64,000 bases of DNA from contig NZ_LMQC01000024.1 of assembly GCF_001424485.1 (NCBI RefSeq), positions 62,001-126,000 of the forward strand, in the 5' to 3' direction. Of the stretch, positions 27,757 to 36,717 are shown piece after piece. The DNA is from Modestobacter sp. Leaf380 (GTDB taxonomy: Bacteria > Actinomycetota > Actinomycetes > Mycobacteriales > Geodermatophilaceae). Every line of letters starts with the position of its first letter. Position 1 is the stretch's first letter. The notes beneath the pieces were generated by a model. The model ran no database searches and was not told where the DNA came from. It was given only the letters and a program-made list of their open reading frames with translations. A program made the position numbers and the translations under genes.

Positions 27757-29370
27757 TCACGGGCGGAACACCCCGTAGGCGGGGGTGCCGTGGCCGGCGC
27801 CGGTGCCGGCCACCTCGCCGGACGCGATCGCGGACAGGCACATCCCGAGCACGGTGCGGGTGTCGCGCGGGTCGATGATGCCGTCGTCGTAGACCCGGCC
27901 GGACAGGAACTGGGGCATAGACTCCGCCTCGATCTGGGCCTCGACGGCGGCGCGCATCGCGGCGTCGCCGTCCTCGTCGAACGGGGTGCCGCGGGACTCC
28001 GCCGCGGCCCGGGCCACGATCGAGAGCACGCCGGCGAGCTGGGCCGGGCCCATGACGGCGGACTTCGCCGTCGGCCAGGCGAAGAGGAACCGCGGGTCGA
28101 ACGCCCGGCCGCACATGCCGTAGTGCCCGGCACCGTAGGAGGCGCCCAGCAGCACCGACAGGTGCGGCACCCGGCTGTTGGAGACGGCGTTGATCATCAT
28201 CGCGCCGTGCTTGATGATCCCGCCCTGCTCGTACTCCCTCCCGACCATGTAGCCGGTGGTGTTGTGCAGGAAGAGCAGCGGGGTGTCGCTGGCGTTGGCC
28301 AGCTGGATGAACTGGGTGGCCTTCTGCGCCTCGGCGCTGAACAGCACGCCCTGCGCGTTGGCCAGCACGCCGACCGGGTGGCCGTGGATGCGCGCCCAGG
28401 CGGTGACCAGCGAGGGCCCGTAGCGCGGCTTGACCTCGTCGAGGTCGGAGTCGTCGACGACCCGGGCGAGCACCTCGCGGGGGTCGAAGGGCTGGGACAG
28501 GTCGGTGCCGACGACGCCGAGCAGGTCGTCCTCGGCGTACCGCGGGGGGACTTCGGCCGCGGGCGCCGGCCCGCGCTTGCGCCAGTTCAGCCGGGCGACG
28601 ACCCGGCGGCCGATCCGCAGCGCGTCCACCTCGTCGACGGCGACGTGGTCGGCCAGCCCGGACACCCGCCCGTGCATCGCGGCACCGCCCAGGGACTCCT
28701 CGTCGGCGACCTCGCCGGTGGCCATCCTCACCAGCGGCGGGCCGCCGAGGAACACCTTCGCGCCGCCGTCGACCATCACCACGTGGTCGCTCATGCCGGG
28801 CACGTAGGCGCCGCCGGCGGTGGAGTTGCCGAAGACGATCGCGATCGTCGGGATGCCGGCCGCGGACAGCCGGGTGAGGTCGCGGAACATCTGCCCGCCG
28901 GGGATGAAGATGTCCTTCTGGGTGGGCAGGTCGGCACCGCCGGACTCGACCAGGCTGACCAGCGGCAGCCGGTTCTCCCGGGCGATCTGCATGGCGCGCA
29001 GCGTCTTCTTCAGCGTCCACGGGTTGCTGGCCCCGCCGCGGACCGTCGGGTCGTGGGCGATCACGACGACCTCGACGCCCTCCACCACGCCGACGCCGGT
29101 GACCACGCTGGCGCCGACGGTGAAGTCGGTGCCCCAGGCGGCCAGCGGGGAGAGCTCCAGGAACGGGCTGTCGGCGTCCAGCAGCAGCTCGACCCGCTCC
29201 CGGGCCAGCAGCTTGCCCCGCGTGCGGTGCCGGGCGACGGCCTTCTCCCCACCCCCGGCCACCGCACGGGCGTGCTCGTCGTCCAGCGCGCGCAGCGCGG
29301 CGAGCACCGCGGTCCGGTTGGCGGCGAACTGGTCGCCGGCGGTGTCCAGGGTGGAGCGGAACACGGTCAT
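27757..29370 (-). CDS. Acyl-CoA carboxylase beta subunit (methylcrotonyl/geranyl-CoA type)
   Basis: 537 aa. Carboxyltransferase with two crotonase-fold halves: first half KLLARERVELLLD, GGAYVPGMSDHVVMV and KVFLGGPPLV; second half LFLHNTTGYMVGREYEQGGIIKHGAMM and GASYGAGHYGMCGRAFDPRFLFAWPTA. The last block is typical of MccB/AtuC rather than propionyl- or acetyl-CoA carboxylases. Transfers carboxyl from biotin to the gamma position of a branched enoyl-CoA. ATGA overlap with the upstream dehydrogenase gene. Whether the substrate is methylcrotonyl- or geranyl-CoA cannot be decided by eye. Confidence 0.9.
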   Translation of the reverse strand: MTVFRSTLDTAGDQFAANRTAVLAALRALDDEHARAVAGGGEKAVARHRTRGKLLARERVELLLDADSPFLELSPLAAWGTDFTVGASVVTGVGVVEGVEVVVIAHDPTVRGGASNPWTLKKTLRAMQIARENRLPLVSLVESGGADLPTQKDIFIPGGQMFRDLTRLSAAGIPTIAIVFGNSTAGGAYVPGMSDHVVMVDGGAKVFLGGPPLVRMATGEVADEESLGGAAMHGRVSGLADHVAVDEVDALRIGRRVVARLNWRKRGPAPAAEVPPRYAEDDLLGVVGTDLSQPFDPREVLARVVDDSDLDEVKPRYGPSLVTAWARIHGHPVGVLANAQGVLFSAEAQKATQFIQLANASDTPLLFLHNTTGYMVGREYEQGGIIKHGAMMINAVSNSRVPHLSVLLGASYGAGHYGMCGRAFDPRFLFAWPTAKSAVMGPAQLAGVLSIVARAAAESRGTPFDEDGDAAMRAAVEAQIEAESMPQFLSGRVYDDGIIDPRDTRTVLGMCLSAIASGEVAGTGAGHGTPAYGVFRP

Positions 29371-30518
29371 GCGGGGGCCTCCGAGTAGCCGAGGAGCCGG
29401 CCGGCCAGGTCGGTGAGCACCTCGGTGGCGCCGCCGCCGATGCCGAGGATCCGGACGTCGCGGTAGTGCCGCTCGACCTCGGAGTCGCGCAGGTAGCCCG
29501 TCCCGCCGTGCAGCTGGACGGCCTGGCTGCAGACCCACTCCCCGGCGGCGACGGCGGCGTTCTTGGCCAGGCAGGCCTCGGCGGCGACGTCCTCCCCCGC
29601 GGCGTGCCGGACGACGACCGAGCGGGTGTACGTGCGGGCCAGCTCGACCCGGGAGTGCATCTCGACCAGCCGGTGCACCACGGCCTGCCGGCCGGCCAGC
29701 GGGACGCCGAACGTCGTCCGGTCCCGGGTCCAGGCGCGGGTCAGCGCCAGCGCGCGGTCGGCGACGCCGTAGGCGTGCACGGCCAGCGCCAGCCGCTCGG
29801 TGACGAACTGCCGGGTGATCTGGCCGAACCCGCCGCCCTCGGGGCCGACCAGCTGGGACGCCGGCACCCGGACGCCGTCGTAGGCCAGCTCCGCGGTGTC
29901 CGAGCAGTGCCAGCCCATCTTGGGCAGCGCCCGGGAGACGGTGAAGCCCGGCGTCCCGCGGTCGACGACCAGCAGGCTGACCCCGCGGGCGCCGGGCCCG
30001 CCGGTGCGCACCGCGGTGGTCACGAAGTCGGCGCGGGTGCCGCTGGTGATGAAGGTCTTGGTGCCGTCAACGACGAAGGAGTCCCCGTCCCGGACCGCGC
30101 GGGTGCGCAGCGCGCCGACGTCGGAGCCGGCGTCGGGCTCGCTGACCGCCAGCGACCCGATCAGCTCCCCGGCCAGCGTGGGCCGGACGTACCGCTCGAC
30201 CAGCTCGGGGTCACCGGCGGCGACCAGGTGCGGCAGCGCGATGGAGTGCGTGAACAACGCCGCCAGCAGCCCGGAGGACGCCCCGGCCGCCAGCATCGCC
30301 TCCATCACGGTGACGACGTCGACCAGGTCGCCGCCCTCCCCGCCGACCTCCTCGGGGAAGCCGATGCCCAGCAGCCCGGCGTCGGCGGCGGCCCGGTGCA
30401 GCTCGCGCGGCACCGCGCCGGCGGCCTCCCAGGCGTCCAGGTCGGGCAGCACGTGCCGCCGCACGAACCCCGCCGCGGACTCCCGCAGCTGCACCCGCTC
30501 CGCCGACTCCCAGCTCAC
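29367..30518 (-). CDS. Acyl-CoA dehydrogenase (second copy)
   Basis: 383 aa, GTG start in a GTGA overlap with the AtuA-like gene. Typical blocks: LAVSEPDAGSDVGALRTRA, VDGTKTFITSG, ALPKMGWHCSDTAELAYDGVRVP, and AVQLHGGTGYLRDSEVERHYRDVRILGIGGGATEVL near the C-terminus. The FAD-binding Arg and the LHGGxGY loop are present. Closer to isovaleryl/citronellyl-type and long-chain dehydrogenases than the other copy, from which it differs strongly. Confidence 0.9.
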   Translation of the reverse strand: MSWESAERVQLRESAAGFVRRHVLPDLDAWEAAGAVPRELHRAAADAGLLGIGFPEEVGGEGGDLVDVVTVMEAMLAAGASSGLLAALFTHSIALPHLVAAGDPELVERYVRPTLAGELIGSLAVSEPDAGSDVGALRTRAVRDGDSFVVDGTKTFITSGTRADFVTTAVRTGGPGARGVSLLVVDRGTPGFTVSRALPKMGWHCSDTAELAYDGVRVPASQLVGPEGGGFGQITRQFVTERLALAVHAYGVADRALALTRAWTRDRTTFGVPLAGRQAVVHRLVEMHSRVELARTYTRSVVVRHAAGEDVAAEACLAKNAAVAAGEWVCSQAVQLHGGTGYLRDSEVERHYRDVRILGIGGGATEVLTDLAGRLLGYSEAPA

Positions 30519-32215
30519 AGCAGGGCCTCCGGGATCTCCAGCTCGCGGCCGCGCAGCCACTCGCCGACTGCCTTGCCCTGCGGGTCGAACCGGGTGCTCG
30601 CCGCGACGCCCTGGCCGAGCAGGCCCTCGACGACCACGTTCACCGCCCGCAGGTCCGGCAGCGCGTGCACGGTCACCGGCAGCTCGGCGGCCTCGGGCAG
30701 CAGCTCCCGGACGACGTCGGGGGTCAGCGCGGCGGCCAGCCAGGCGGCGCCCTCGTCGGTGCGCGCCCAGAGGCCGATGTTCGCCGTCCCGCCCTTGTCG
30801 CCGCTGCGCGCCCGGGCGACCGCACCCAGCGGCGCCCGCCGGGTCGGACCCGGCTCCACGGACGGGGCGGGGACGGCGGGCAGGTCGGCCAGCGGTGCGG
30901 TGACCGCGGGCGGTGCGACGTCGACCCGGGTGCCGTCGGGCAGCACCGCGACGTGCGGCACCGCGGTCTGCGGCACGTAGGCCGGCGTGTAGACGCCGTA
31001 CGCCGAGCCCGAGCCGGGCGGCGCGGTCAGGTGGAAGCCCGGGTAGGAGGCCAGCGCCATCTCCACCGCGGCGCCGGAGAACGCCCGGCCGACGACGTCG
31101 GCGCTCGGGTCGGTGGCCTGGGCGCGCAGCAGCACGCTGGCGCCGGCCTCGGTGTCGGCGTCCGGGCGCTGCACGCCGACGGTCGACCAGACCAGCTCGG
31201 CCGGGCGCGGGTCCAGCGTGGCCTCGAACTGGGCCCGGGCCAGCGCCGCCTTGGCCTGGATCCGGTCGCCGGTGAGCACGAAGGTGACCTCGTTGCGGTG
31301 TCCACCCAGGGCGTTGAGGCAGACCTTGACGTCCGGCGGCGGCGCCTCGCCGCGCACGCCGGACAGCAGCACCCGGTCCGGGCCGTCCGGGGTCAGCCGC
31401 ACGGTGTCGAACCGGGCGACGGCGTCGGGCCCGGCGTACCGGGCGCCGGTGATCTCGTAGAGCAGCTGCGCGGTGACGGTGTCGACGTCGACCACGCCGC
31501 CGGTGCCCGGGTGCTTGGTGATCACGCTGGACCCGTCGGCGCGCAGCTCGGCCAGCGGGAAGCCGGGGTGCAGCAGCTGCTCCAGCGGGTGCTCGTCGAA
31601 GGCGGACAGGTTGCCGCCGGTGGCCTGGGTGCCGCACTCCAGCACGTGCCCGCAGGCCATCGCGCCGGCGATCGCGTCGTGGTCCTCCTGCCCCCAGCCG
31701 AAGTGCGCGATGCCCGGGCCGACGACCAGCGAGGCGTCGGTGACCCGCCCGGTGACCACGACGTCGGCGCCCGCGCGCAGGCACTCGGCGATCCCGAAGG
31801 CGCCCAGGTAGGCGTTGGCGGTGATCGGCTCGCCGAACCCGAGCTCGGACGCGCGGGGCAGCAGGTCGTCGCCCTCGACGTGCGCGACCGCCGTCGGCAC
31901 GCCGAGCCGGTCGGCCAGCGCCCGGACCGCGTCGGCCAGCCCGGCCGGGTTGGTGCCGCCGGCGTTGACCACCAGGCGCACCCCGCGGTCCCGGGCCAGG
32001 CCCAGGCACTCCTCCAGCTGCGCCAGGAACGTGCGGGCCCAGCCTCGGGAGGCGTCGCGAGCCCGGTCCCGGCCCAGGATGAGCATGGTCAGCTCGGCCA
32101 GGTAGTCCCCGGTCAGCACGTCCAGCGGCCCGCCCTCGAGCATCTCCCGGACGGCGGCCCGCCGGTCGCCGTAGAAGCCCGACGCGTTGCCGACCCGCAG
32201 CACCGGCGGCGTCAC
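30515..32215 (-). CDS. AtuA-like protein (acyclic terpene utilisation family, DUF1446)
   Basis: 566 aa, GTG start. N-terminal VLRVGNASGFYGDRRAAVREMLEGGPLDVLTGDYLAELTM (VGNASGFYGDR and LTGDYLAELTM) is the hallmark of the AtuA/DUF1446 family. Other conserved pieces are LVVNAGGTNP, VTGRVTDASLVVGP and, in the C-terminal domain, ARSGDKGGTANIGLWAR. AtuA is required for citronellol/geraniol growth in Pseudomonas, though its reaction is not known to me. Its presence next to carboxylase subunits, acyl-CoA dehydrogenases and a CoA ligase points to an Atu/Liu-type isoprenoid or branched-acid pathway. GTGA overlap with the upstream gene. Confidence 0.88.
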   Translation of the reverse strand: MTPPVLRVGNASGFYGDRRAAVREMLEGGPLDVLTGDYLAELTMLILGRDRARDASRGWARTFLAQLEECLGLARDRGVRLVVNAGGTNPAGLADAVRALADRLGVPTAVAHVEGDDLLPRASELGFGEPITANAYLGAFGIAECLRAGADVVVTGRVTDASLVVGPGIAHFGWGQEDHDAIAGAMACGHVLECGTQATGGNLSAFDEHPLEQLLHPGFPLAELRADGSSVITKHPGTGGVVDVDTVTAQLLYEITGARYAGPDAVARFDTVRLTPDGPDRVLLSGVRGEAPPPDVKVCLNALGGHRNEVTFVLTGDRIQAKAALARAQFEATLDPRPAELVWSTVGVQRPDADTEAGASVLLRAQATDPSADVVGRAFSGAAVEMALASYPGFHLTAPPGSGSAYGVYTPAYVPQTAVPHVAVLPDGTRVDVAPPAVTAPLADLPAVPAPSVEPGPTRRAPLGAVARARSGDKGGTANIGLWARTDEGAAWLAAALTPDVVRELLPEAAELPVTVHALPDLRAVNVVVEGLLGQGVAASTRFDPQGKAVGEWLRGRELEIPEALL

Positions 32216-32988
32216 CGGGCCTCGCTGCCGGCGCCGGGCTCACCGGCGAAGGCCTGGGCCACGGCCATCCAGCGAGCGGCGGCCTCGCCGGTCGTGGCCA
32301 GGTCGAGCGCGGCGAGGGGACGGCGCTGGGTGACCCGCAGGCAGAAGTCGAGCGCCGGACCGGTCACCCGGTCGGCCGCGGACTCCTCGCCCCAGCTCCA
32401 CACCGCCCCGGACGGCGCGACCAGCTCGACCCGCACGTCCCCGGTCGGGGCCGGCAGGCCGTGCTGGGCGTGCGCGAACCCGCGGGTGACCACGCCGAGG
32501 TGGGCCACCGCCCGGAGGCGGTCGGTCGCCGAGACCAGCAGCCCCAGGGCATCGCTGACGTCGACGCCGTGCGCCCAGGTCTCCATCAGCCGGGCGGTGG
32601 CCATCGAGGTCGCGCTCATCGGCGGGCCGTACCAGGGCAGCTTCTGGCCCGGGGGGACCGCCGCGAGCGCCGCGGCCAGAGCGGCGCGCCCGGTCCGCCA
32701 GCGGTCCAGCAGCTCGGCCGGGGGGACGGCGGCACCGGCGGCGGCTTCCTCGTCCACCAGGCCCTCGGTGTCGGGCAGGGCCCGGAAGGCGTCCGGGTCG
32801 GTGCCGGCCAGCGCGGCGACGTCGTCGGTCCAGGCGAGGTGGGCGACCTGGTGGGCGACCGTCCAGCCCGCGGCCGGGGTGGGCGTGGCCCAGCCGGCGT
32901 CGTCCAGGCCGGCGACCACGTCGTCCAGCGCGGCGCTCTCCGCGGCGAGGTCGGCCAGCAGCCCCTCGAGCAGTCCTCCGGCAGCCAT
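32212..32988 (-). CDS. TIGR03084-family metal-binding protein (DinB/mycothiol-dependent fold)
   Basis: 258 aa. The N-terminal four-helix DinB_2-like domain has the metal-ligand patterns GWTVAHQVAHLAWTDD (about 41-56) and METWAHGVDVSDAL (about 136-149), giving three His in family positions. The C-terminal part resembles the wHTH-like tail of the maleylpyruvate-isomerase-related set. The family is restricted to actinobacteria and often lies with acyl-CoA catabolic genes. Exact activity unknown. First gene of the operon, behind the palindrome at 33,022. Confidence 0.82.
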   Translation of the reverse strand: MAAGGLLEGLLADLAAESAALDDVVAGLDDAGWATPTPAAGWTVAHQVAHLAWTDDVAALAGTDPDAFRALPDTEGLVDEEAAAGAAVPPAELLDRWRTGRAALAAALAAVPPGQKLPWYGPPMSATSMATARLMETWAHGVDVSDALGLLVSATDRLRAVAHLGVVTRGFAHAQHGLPAPTGDVRVELVAPSGAVWSWGEESAADRVTGPALDFCLRVTQRRPLAALDLATTGEAAARWMAVAQAFAGEPGAGSEAR

Positions 32989-33021
32989 CCCGACCTCCTC
33001 GTCGCGACGTGAGCGGAGTCA

Positions 33022-33041
33022 CTGACCGCCCGTACGGTCAG
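33022..33041. promoter_or_regulatory. Predicted TetR operator before the catabolic operon
   Basis: CTGACCG CCCGTA CGGTCAG: perfect 7-bp arms, 34-53 bp upstream of the TIGR03084 start and overlapping the stop of the TetR gene. The segment CCGTACGGTCAG recurs in the TetR/oxidoreductase intergenic gap. Confidence 0.7.
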
Positions 33042-33751
33042 CTTGTCGGGTGGCCCGGTCCGCCGTCAAGGGCATCGGCCGCCCGACCTGCGGCGAGCGC
33101 CTCGTCGACCACCGCCACGACCGCACCGGAGGGGTCGGCCAGTGCGGCCGCCCGCCCCGGGTCGGCCAGCACCCCACCCAGGAAGGTGTCCACGTAGGAG
33201 GCCGCGACCTCGGCGACCGGCAGCGACCCGGCCGGGTCGAACCAGGTCCACATCCAGTGCACGGAGCCGAAGACCTGCAGGGTGCGCAGCCGGTCGTCGC
33301 CGGGGCGGAAGACCCCGGCGGCCACCCCGTCGGCGAGCACCCCGACGACCAGCCCGCGGTACTCGTCGCGCAGCCCGCGCGAGGTCTCCATGCCGGCGGC
33401 GTCGGCGAACCGGCGGACCTCGCGCTGGAAGGCGACCGTCGCCGTCCGGTCCACCACCTGGTAGCGGACGCCCAGGTGCAGGAAGGCGGCCAACCGCTCC
33501 GCCGGGTCCGCCAGCGCGTCCCACACCACCCGGACCTCGGCCAGCCGGCGGCGCATGTAGGTCTCGTGCAGCTCGGTGAGCAGCTGCTCCTTGGTGCCGA
33601 AGTGGTGCACGATCGTGCCCTTGCTCATCCCGAGCCCGGCGGCCAGGTCACCGAAATTGGTGCCGTCGTAGCCACGCTCGGCGACCATCGCGGTGAAGGC
33701 CGCCAGGATCTCCAAGCGCCGGCTGTCCCGCCGGACCGGCATCGCGCTCAT
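33038..33751 (-). CDS. TetR-family regulator of the catabolic operon
   Basis: 237 aa from ATG 33,751 (a longer frame from 33,799 would run through the operator). N-terminal HTH: LEILAAFTAMVAERGYDGTNFGDLAAGLGMSKGTIVHHFGTKEQLL, in which GMSKGTIVHHFGTKE is the recognition helix region. The C-terminal ligand domain contains VFGSVHWMWTWFDPAG. It sits between two copies of a shared 12-bp motif, one before the operon and one before itself and the divergent F420-type oxidoreductase. Likely represses both, relieved by an acyl-CoA ligand (family inference). Confidence 0.9.
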   Translation of the reverse strand: MSAMPVRRDSRRLEILAAFTAMVAERGYDGTNFGDLAAGLGMSKGTIVHHFGTKEQLLTELHETYMRRRLAEVRVVWDALADPAERLAAFLHLGVRYQVVDRTATVAFQREVRRFADAAGMETSRGLRDEYRGLVVGVLADGVAAGVFRPGDDRLRTLQVFGSVHWMWTWFDPAGSLPVAEVAASYVDTFLGGVLADPGRAAALADPSGAVVAVVDEALAAGRAADALDGGPGHPTS

Positions 33752-33756
33752 GGGGG

Positions 33757-33768
33757 CTGACCGTACGG
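33757..33768. promoter_or_regulatory. Second TetR motif in the divergent TetR/oxidoreductase promoter
   Basis: CTGACCGTACGG, the exact reverse complement of CCGTACGGTCAG found at 33,030-33,041. It begins 5 bp before the TetR start codon, in a 68-bp gap. Confidence 0.65.
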
Positions 33769-33819
33769 ACGGACGGCGGTCGCTGGCCAGCAGCATCACC
33801 CGTGCGGCAGAGTCCGGTC

Positions 33820-34869
33820 ATGCTGCTGGACGCGTCACTGCTGACCGCCGGGACCGACGACGTCGCGGGCACCGCCCGCCGGCTGGAGGAGCGGGGGTAC
33901 GCCGGCGTCTGGGCCTCCGAGGTCGCCCACGACCCGTTCCTGCTGCTGCACGCCGCCGCACTGTCCACCGAGCGCGTCCAGGTCGGTTCGGCCATCGCGG
34001 TGGCCTTCGCCCGCTCCCCCATGACGGTGGCGTACACCGGCTACGACCTGCAGCGGTACAGCCGCGGCCGGTTCGTGCTGGGGCTCGGGACGCAGGTCAA
34101 GGCGCACGTGGAGCGGCGCTTCTCCATGCCGTGGAGCTCCCCGGCCGCCCGGATGCGGGAGTACGTCGGCGCCCTGCGCGCGATCTGGGCCTCCTGGGAG
34201 GACGGCACCCCGCTGCGCTTCCGCGGCGAGCACTACCAGCACACCCTGATGACGCCGACCTTCACGCCGCCCCGGCACGAGTGGGGTCCGCCGCCGGTGC
34301 ACCTGGCCGCGGTCGGGCCGCTGATGACCCGGGTCGCCGGCGAGCTGTGCGACGGCCTGCTCGCCCACGGCTTCACCACCGAGCGCTACCTGCGCGAGCG
34401 GACGCTGCCGGCCCTGCAGGAGGGACTCGAGACCGCCGGCCGCTCGCGCGCGGAGGTGCAGGTCAGCCTGCCCGGCTTCGTCGTCTCCGGCCGGGACGAC
34501 GCCGAGCGGACCCGGGCCGCGGACGCCGTCCGGGCGCAGATCGCCTTCTACGGGAGCACCCCCGCCTACCGCCCGGTGCTGGAGCTGCACGGCTGGGGCG
34601 CGCTGGGTGAGGAGCTCCACGCGCTGTCCACGTCCCGCCGGGAGGACAAGTGGGAGGCGATGGCCGCCCTGGTGGACGACGAGGTGCTGGGCACGTTCGC
34701 CGTCGTCGCCGAGCCCGGACAGGTCGGCCCGGAGGTGCTGCGCCGCTTCGAGGGCGTCGTGGACCGGTTCAGCGTCTACAGCGGTGCCGGGCTGCCGATG
34801 GAGGTGTGGGACCCGGTGCTGGCGGCCCTGGGCCGACCCCCGCTGGAGCCCCCGTCGACGGCCGGGTGA
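33820..34869 (+). CDS. TIGR03617-type F420-dependent LLM oxidoreductase
   Basis: 349 aa from ATG 33,820; a GTG at 33,802 would add six residues. Luciferase-like TIM barrel: GYAGVWASEVAHDPFLLLHAAA, VQVGSAIAVAFARSPMTVAYTGYDLQRYSRGRFVLGLGTQVKAHVERRF (pieces IAVAFARSP and FVLGLGTQVKAHVERRF), and YSGAGLP near the end. The cofactor is expected to be F420. It starts 68 bp from the divergent TetR gene and shares its operator motif, so it probably belongs to the same catabolic regulon. Substrate unknown. Confidence 0.88.
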   Translation: MLLDASLLTAGTDDVAGTARRLEERGYAGVWASEVAHDPFLLLHAAALSTERVQVGSAIAVAFARSPMTVAYTGYDLQRYSRGRFVLGLGTQVKAHVERRFSMPWSSPAARMREYVGALRAIWASWEDGTPLRFRGEHYQHTLMTPTFTPPRHEWGPPPVHLAAVGPLMTRVAGELCDGLLAHGFTTERYLRERTLPALQEGLETAGRSRAEVQVSLPGFVVSGRDDAERTRAADAVRAQIAFYGSTPAYRPVLELHGWGALGEELHALSTSRREDKWEAMAALVDDEVLGTFAVVAEPGQVGPEVLRRFEGVVDRFSVYSGAGLPMEVWDPVLAALGRPPLEPPSTAG

Positions 34870-34878
34870 TACTGGTTC

Positions 34879-34893
34879 TGAGAATCATTCCCG
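34879..34893. promoter_or_regulatory. Zur-like box before znuA
   Basis: TGAGAATCATTCCCG, close to the actinobacterial Zur palindrome (TGAAAATGATTTTCA), with intact GAAT-x-ATTC core. It is 21 bp upstream of the GTG start. Predicts zinc-dependent repression of the znu operon. Confidence 0.7.
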
Positions 34894-34914
34894 GCATCAC
34901 CCAGGAGTCCCATC

Positions 34915-35907
34915 GTGTCCCGCCGTTCCACCGCCCTCGCCGTGCTGGCCGCCAGCTCCCTGGGCCTCGCGGCCTGCTCCTCCGACGGCTCGGGCGGTGC
35001 CAGCACCGCTGAGGCCGACGCCGCCAACTGCCCCGGCGACGTGCTCGACGTCGTCGTGTCGGTCGACCAGTGGGGTGACGTCGTCCAGGCGCTGGGCGGG
35101 GACTGCACGAACGTCACCACGGTCATCAACTCCACCGCCGTGGACCCGCACGACTACGAGCCGACCACCGGGGACATCGCTGCCTTCGAGGGCGCCGACC
35201 TCGTCGTCGTCAACGGCGCGGACTACGACCACTGGGCCTCCGACGCGGTGCAGAACCTGGACCCGCAGCCCGTCGTGGTGGACGCTGCCGAGGTGGTCGG
35301 CATCGAGGAGGAGCACGCGGAGGACGAGCACTCCGAGGACGACGGCCACGCCGAGGGCGAGGAGGGCCACGGTTCGGTGAACCCGCACCTCTGGTACTCC
35401 CCCGAGTACGTGCAGCAGACCGCCGACGCCGTGACCGCCGAGCTCAGCGACCTCTCCCCCGACGCCGCGGACTACTTCGCCGACCGGGCCACCGCCTGGA
35501 CGACGGACCTGCAGCCCTACACCGACGAGCTGACCACGATCGAGGGCCTGGCCGCGGGCAAGACCTACGCGGCCACCGAGACCGTCTTCGACTACACCGC
35601 GGCCGCCGTCGGGCTCACCGACGCGACCCCCGAGGGCTACCGGGACGCCGCCAGCAACGAGAGCGACCCGGCCACCGGCGACGTCGCCGCCTTCGAGGCC
35701 GCCCTGGCCGACGGCAGCATCGACGTGCTGGTCTTCAACACCCAGACCGAGGGCTCCGTCCCCGACCAGCTGCGCAGTGCCGCCGAGGCCGCCGGGGTCC
35801 CGGTCGTCGAGGTCACGGAATCCGTGCCCTCCGACGACGGTTCCTTCGTCCAGTGGCAGCTGTCCCAGCTGCAGCAGCTCGCAGACGCACTCGGTGGGGG
35901 TCAGTGA
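34915..35907 (+). CDS. znuA: Zinc ABC transporter substrate-binding lipoprotein
   Basis: 330 aa, GTG start. Lipoprotein signal with lipobox LGLAAC (Cys about 22). Cluster A-1/ZnuA fold: DQWGDVVQALGG, then STAVDPHDYEPTTGD with the first metal His, a His/Asp/Glu-rich loop (HAEDEHSEDDGHAEGEEGHG, about 130-150) that captures zinc, VNPHLWYSPEYVQQ with the second His, and a C-terminal domain with YAATETVFDYTAAAVGL. It lacks the aromatic and acidic pattern that would favour manganese. Anchored outside the membrane and delivers Zn(II) to the permease. GTGA overlap with znuC. Confidence 0.92.
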   Translation: MSRRSTALAVLAASSLGLAACSSDGSGGASTAEADAANCPGDVLDVVVSVDQWGDVVQALGGDCTNVTTVINSTAVDPHDYEPTTGDIAAFEGADLVVVNGADYDHWASDAVQNLDPQPVVVDAAEVVGIEEEHAEDEHSEDDGHAEGEEGHGSVNPHLWYSPEYVQQTADAVTAELSDLSPDAADYFADRATAWTTDLQPYTDELTTIEGLAAGKTYAATETVFDYTAAAVGLTDATPEGYRDAASNESDPATGDVAAFEAALADGSIDVLVFNTQTEGSVPDQLRSAAEAAGVPVVEVTESVPSDDGSFVQWQLSQLQQLADALGGGQ

Positions 35908-36704
35908 CGCAGGCACACCCGACGGCGACCCCGTCCGGCCCGGGCTCCCCCGCCCTGGTGCTGGACGGGGTCTCCGTCGTCCGCGGCGGGCGCACCGTCT
36001 GGTCCGAGGGCACCCTGGCGGTGCCGGCCGGCTCGGTCGTCGGGGTCATCGGCCCCAACGGCGCGGGCAAGACGACGCTCTTCCAGGTCGCGCTGGGCCT
36101 GCTGCCGGTGGCCGGCGGACGCGTCGAGGTGCTCGGCGCCCCGCCCCGGCGGGGCAACCGGCGGATCGGCTACGTGCCGCAGAACTACACCGCCGCCCTC
36201 GGTGAGGCCGTGCGCGCCCGCGACCTGGTCGCCCTGGGCCTCACCGGCAGCCGCTTCGGCATCCGGCGCAGCACCCCCGCGGAGCGCGCCCGGGTCCAGG
36301 ACGCCCTGCGCCGGGTGGGGGCCGCCGACTACGCCGACCGGCGGATGAGCGAGCTGTCCGGCGGCCAGCAGCAGCGGGTCGCCATCGCCCAGGCCATCGT
36401 CGACGACGCCGACCTGCTGCTGCTCGACGAGCCGCTGGCCAACCTGGACCTGCGCAACTCCCACGAGATCGTCACGCTGCTCGGTGAGCTCCGCCGCGAG
36501 CGCGCGGTGACGATCATGGTCGTCGCGCACGACCTGAACCCGCTGCTGCCGGTGCTCACCGATGCCGTGTACCTGCTCGACGGTCACCCGCACCACGACC
36601 CCATCGGCGAGGTCGTGACCGAGGACCTGCTCACCCACCTCTACGGCACACGCGTGCGCGTCGTGCGGACCGCCCAGGGTGACCTGTTCACCCGCAGCGG
36701 CTGA
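35904..36704 (+). CDS. znuC: Zinc ABC transporter ATP-binding protein
   Basis: 266 aa from GTG 35,904, which overlaps the znuA stop; an upstream in-frame ATG lies inside znuA. Walker A GPNGAGKTT, Q-loop YVPQNY, signature LSGGQQQRVAIAQAI, Walker B LLLLDEPLANLD, switch His in VVAHDLNP. Powers zinc import through the ZnuB permease encoded 13 bp downstream. Confidence 0.93.
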   Translation: MTQAHPTATPSGPGSPALVLDGVSVVRGGRTVWSEGTLAVPAGSVVGVIGPNGAGKTTLFQVALGLLPVAGGRVEVLGAPPRRGNRRIGYVPQNYTAALGEAVRARDLVALGLTGSRFGIRRSTPAERARVQDALRRVGAADYADRRMSELSGGQQQRVAIAQAIVDDADLLLLDEPLANLDLRNSHEIVTLLGELRRERAVTIMVVAHDLNPLLPVLTDAVYLLDGHPHHDPIGEVVTEDLLTHLYGTRVRVVRTAQGDLFTRSG

Positions 36705-36717
36705 AGGGAACACCCCC

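Noticed and set aside
30665-33025. 786-aa plus-strand open frame
   Set aside because: Runs antisense to two well-identified genes and has shadow composition (Gly/Arg/Gln/His-rich).
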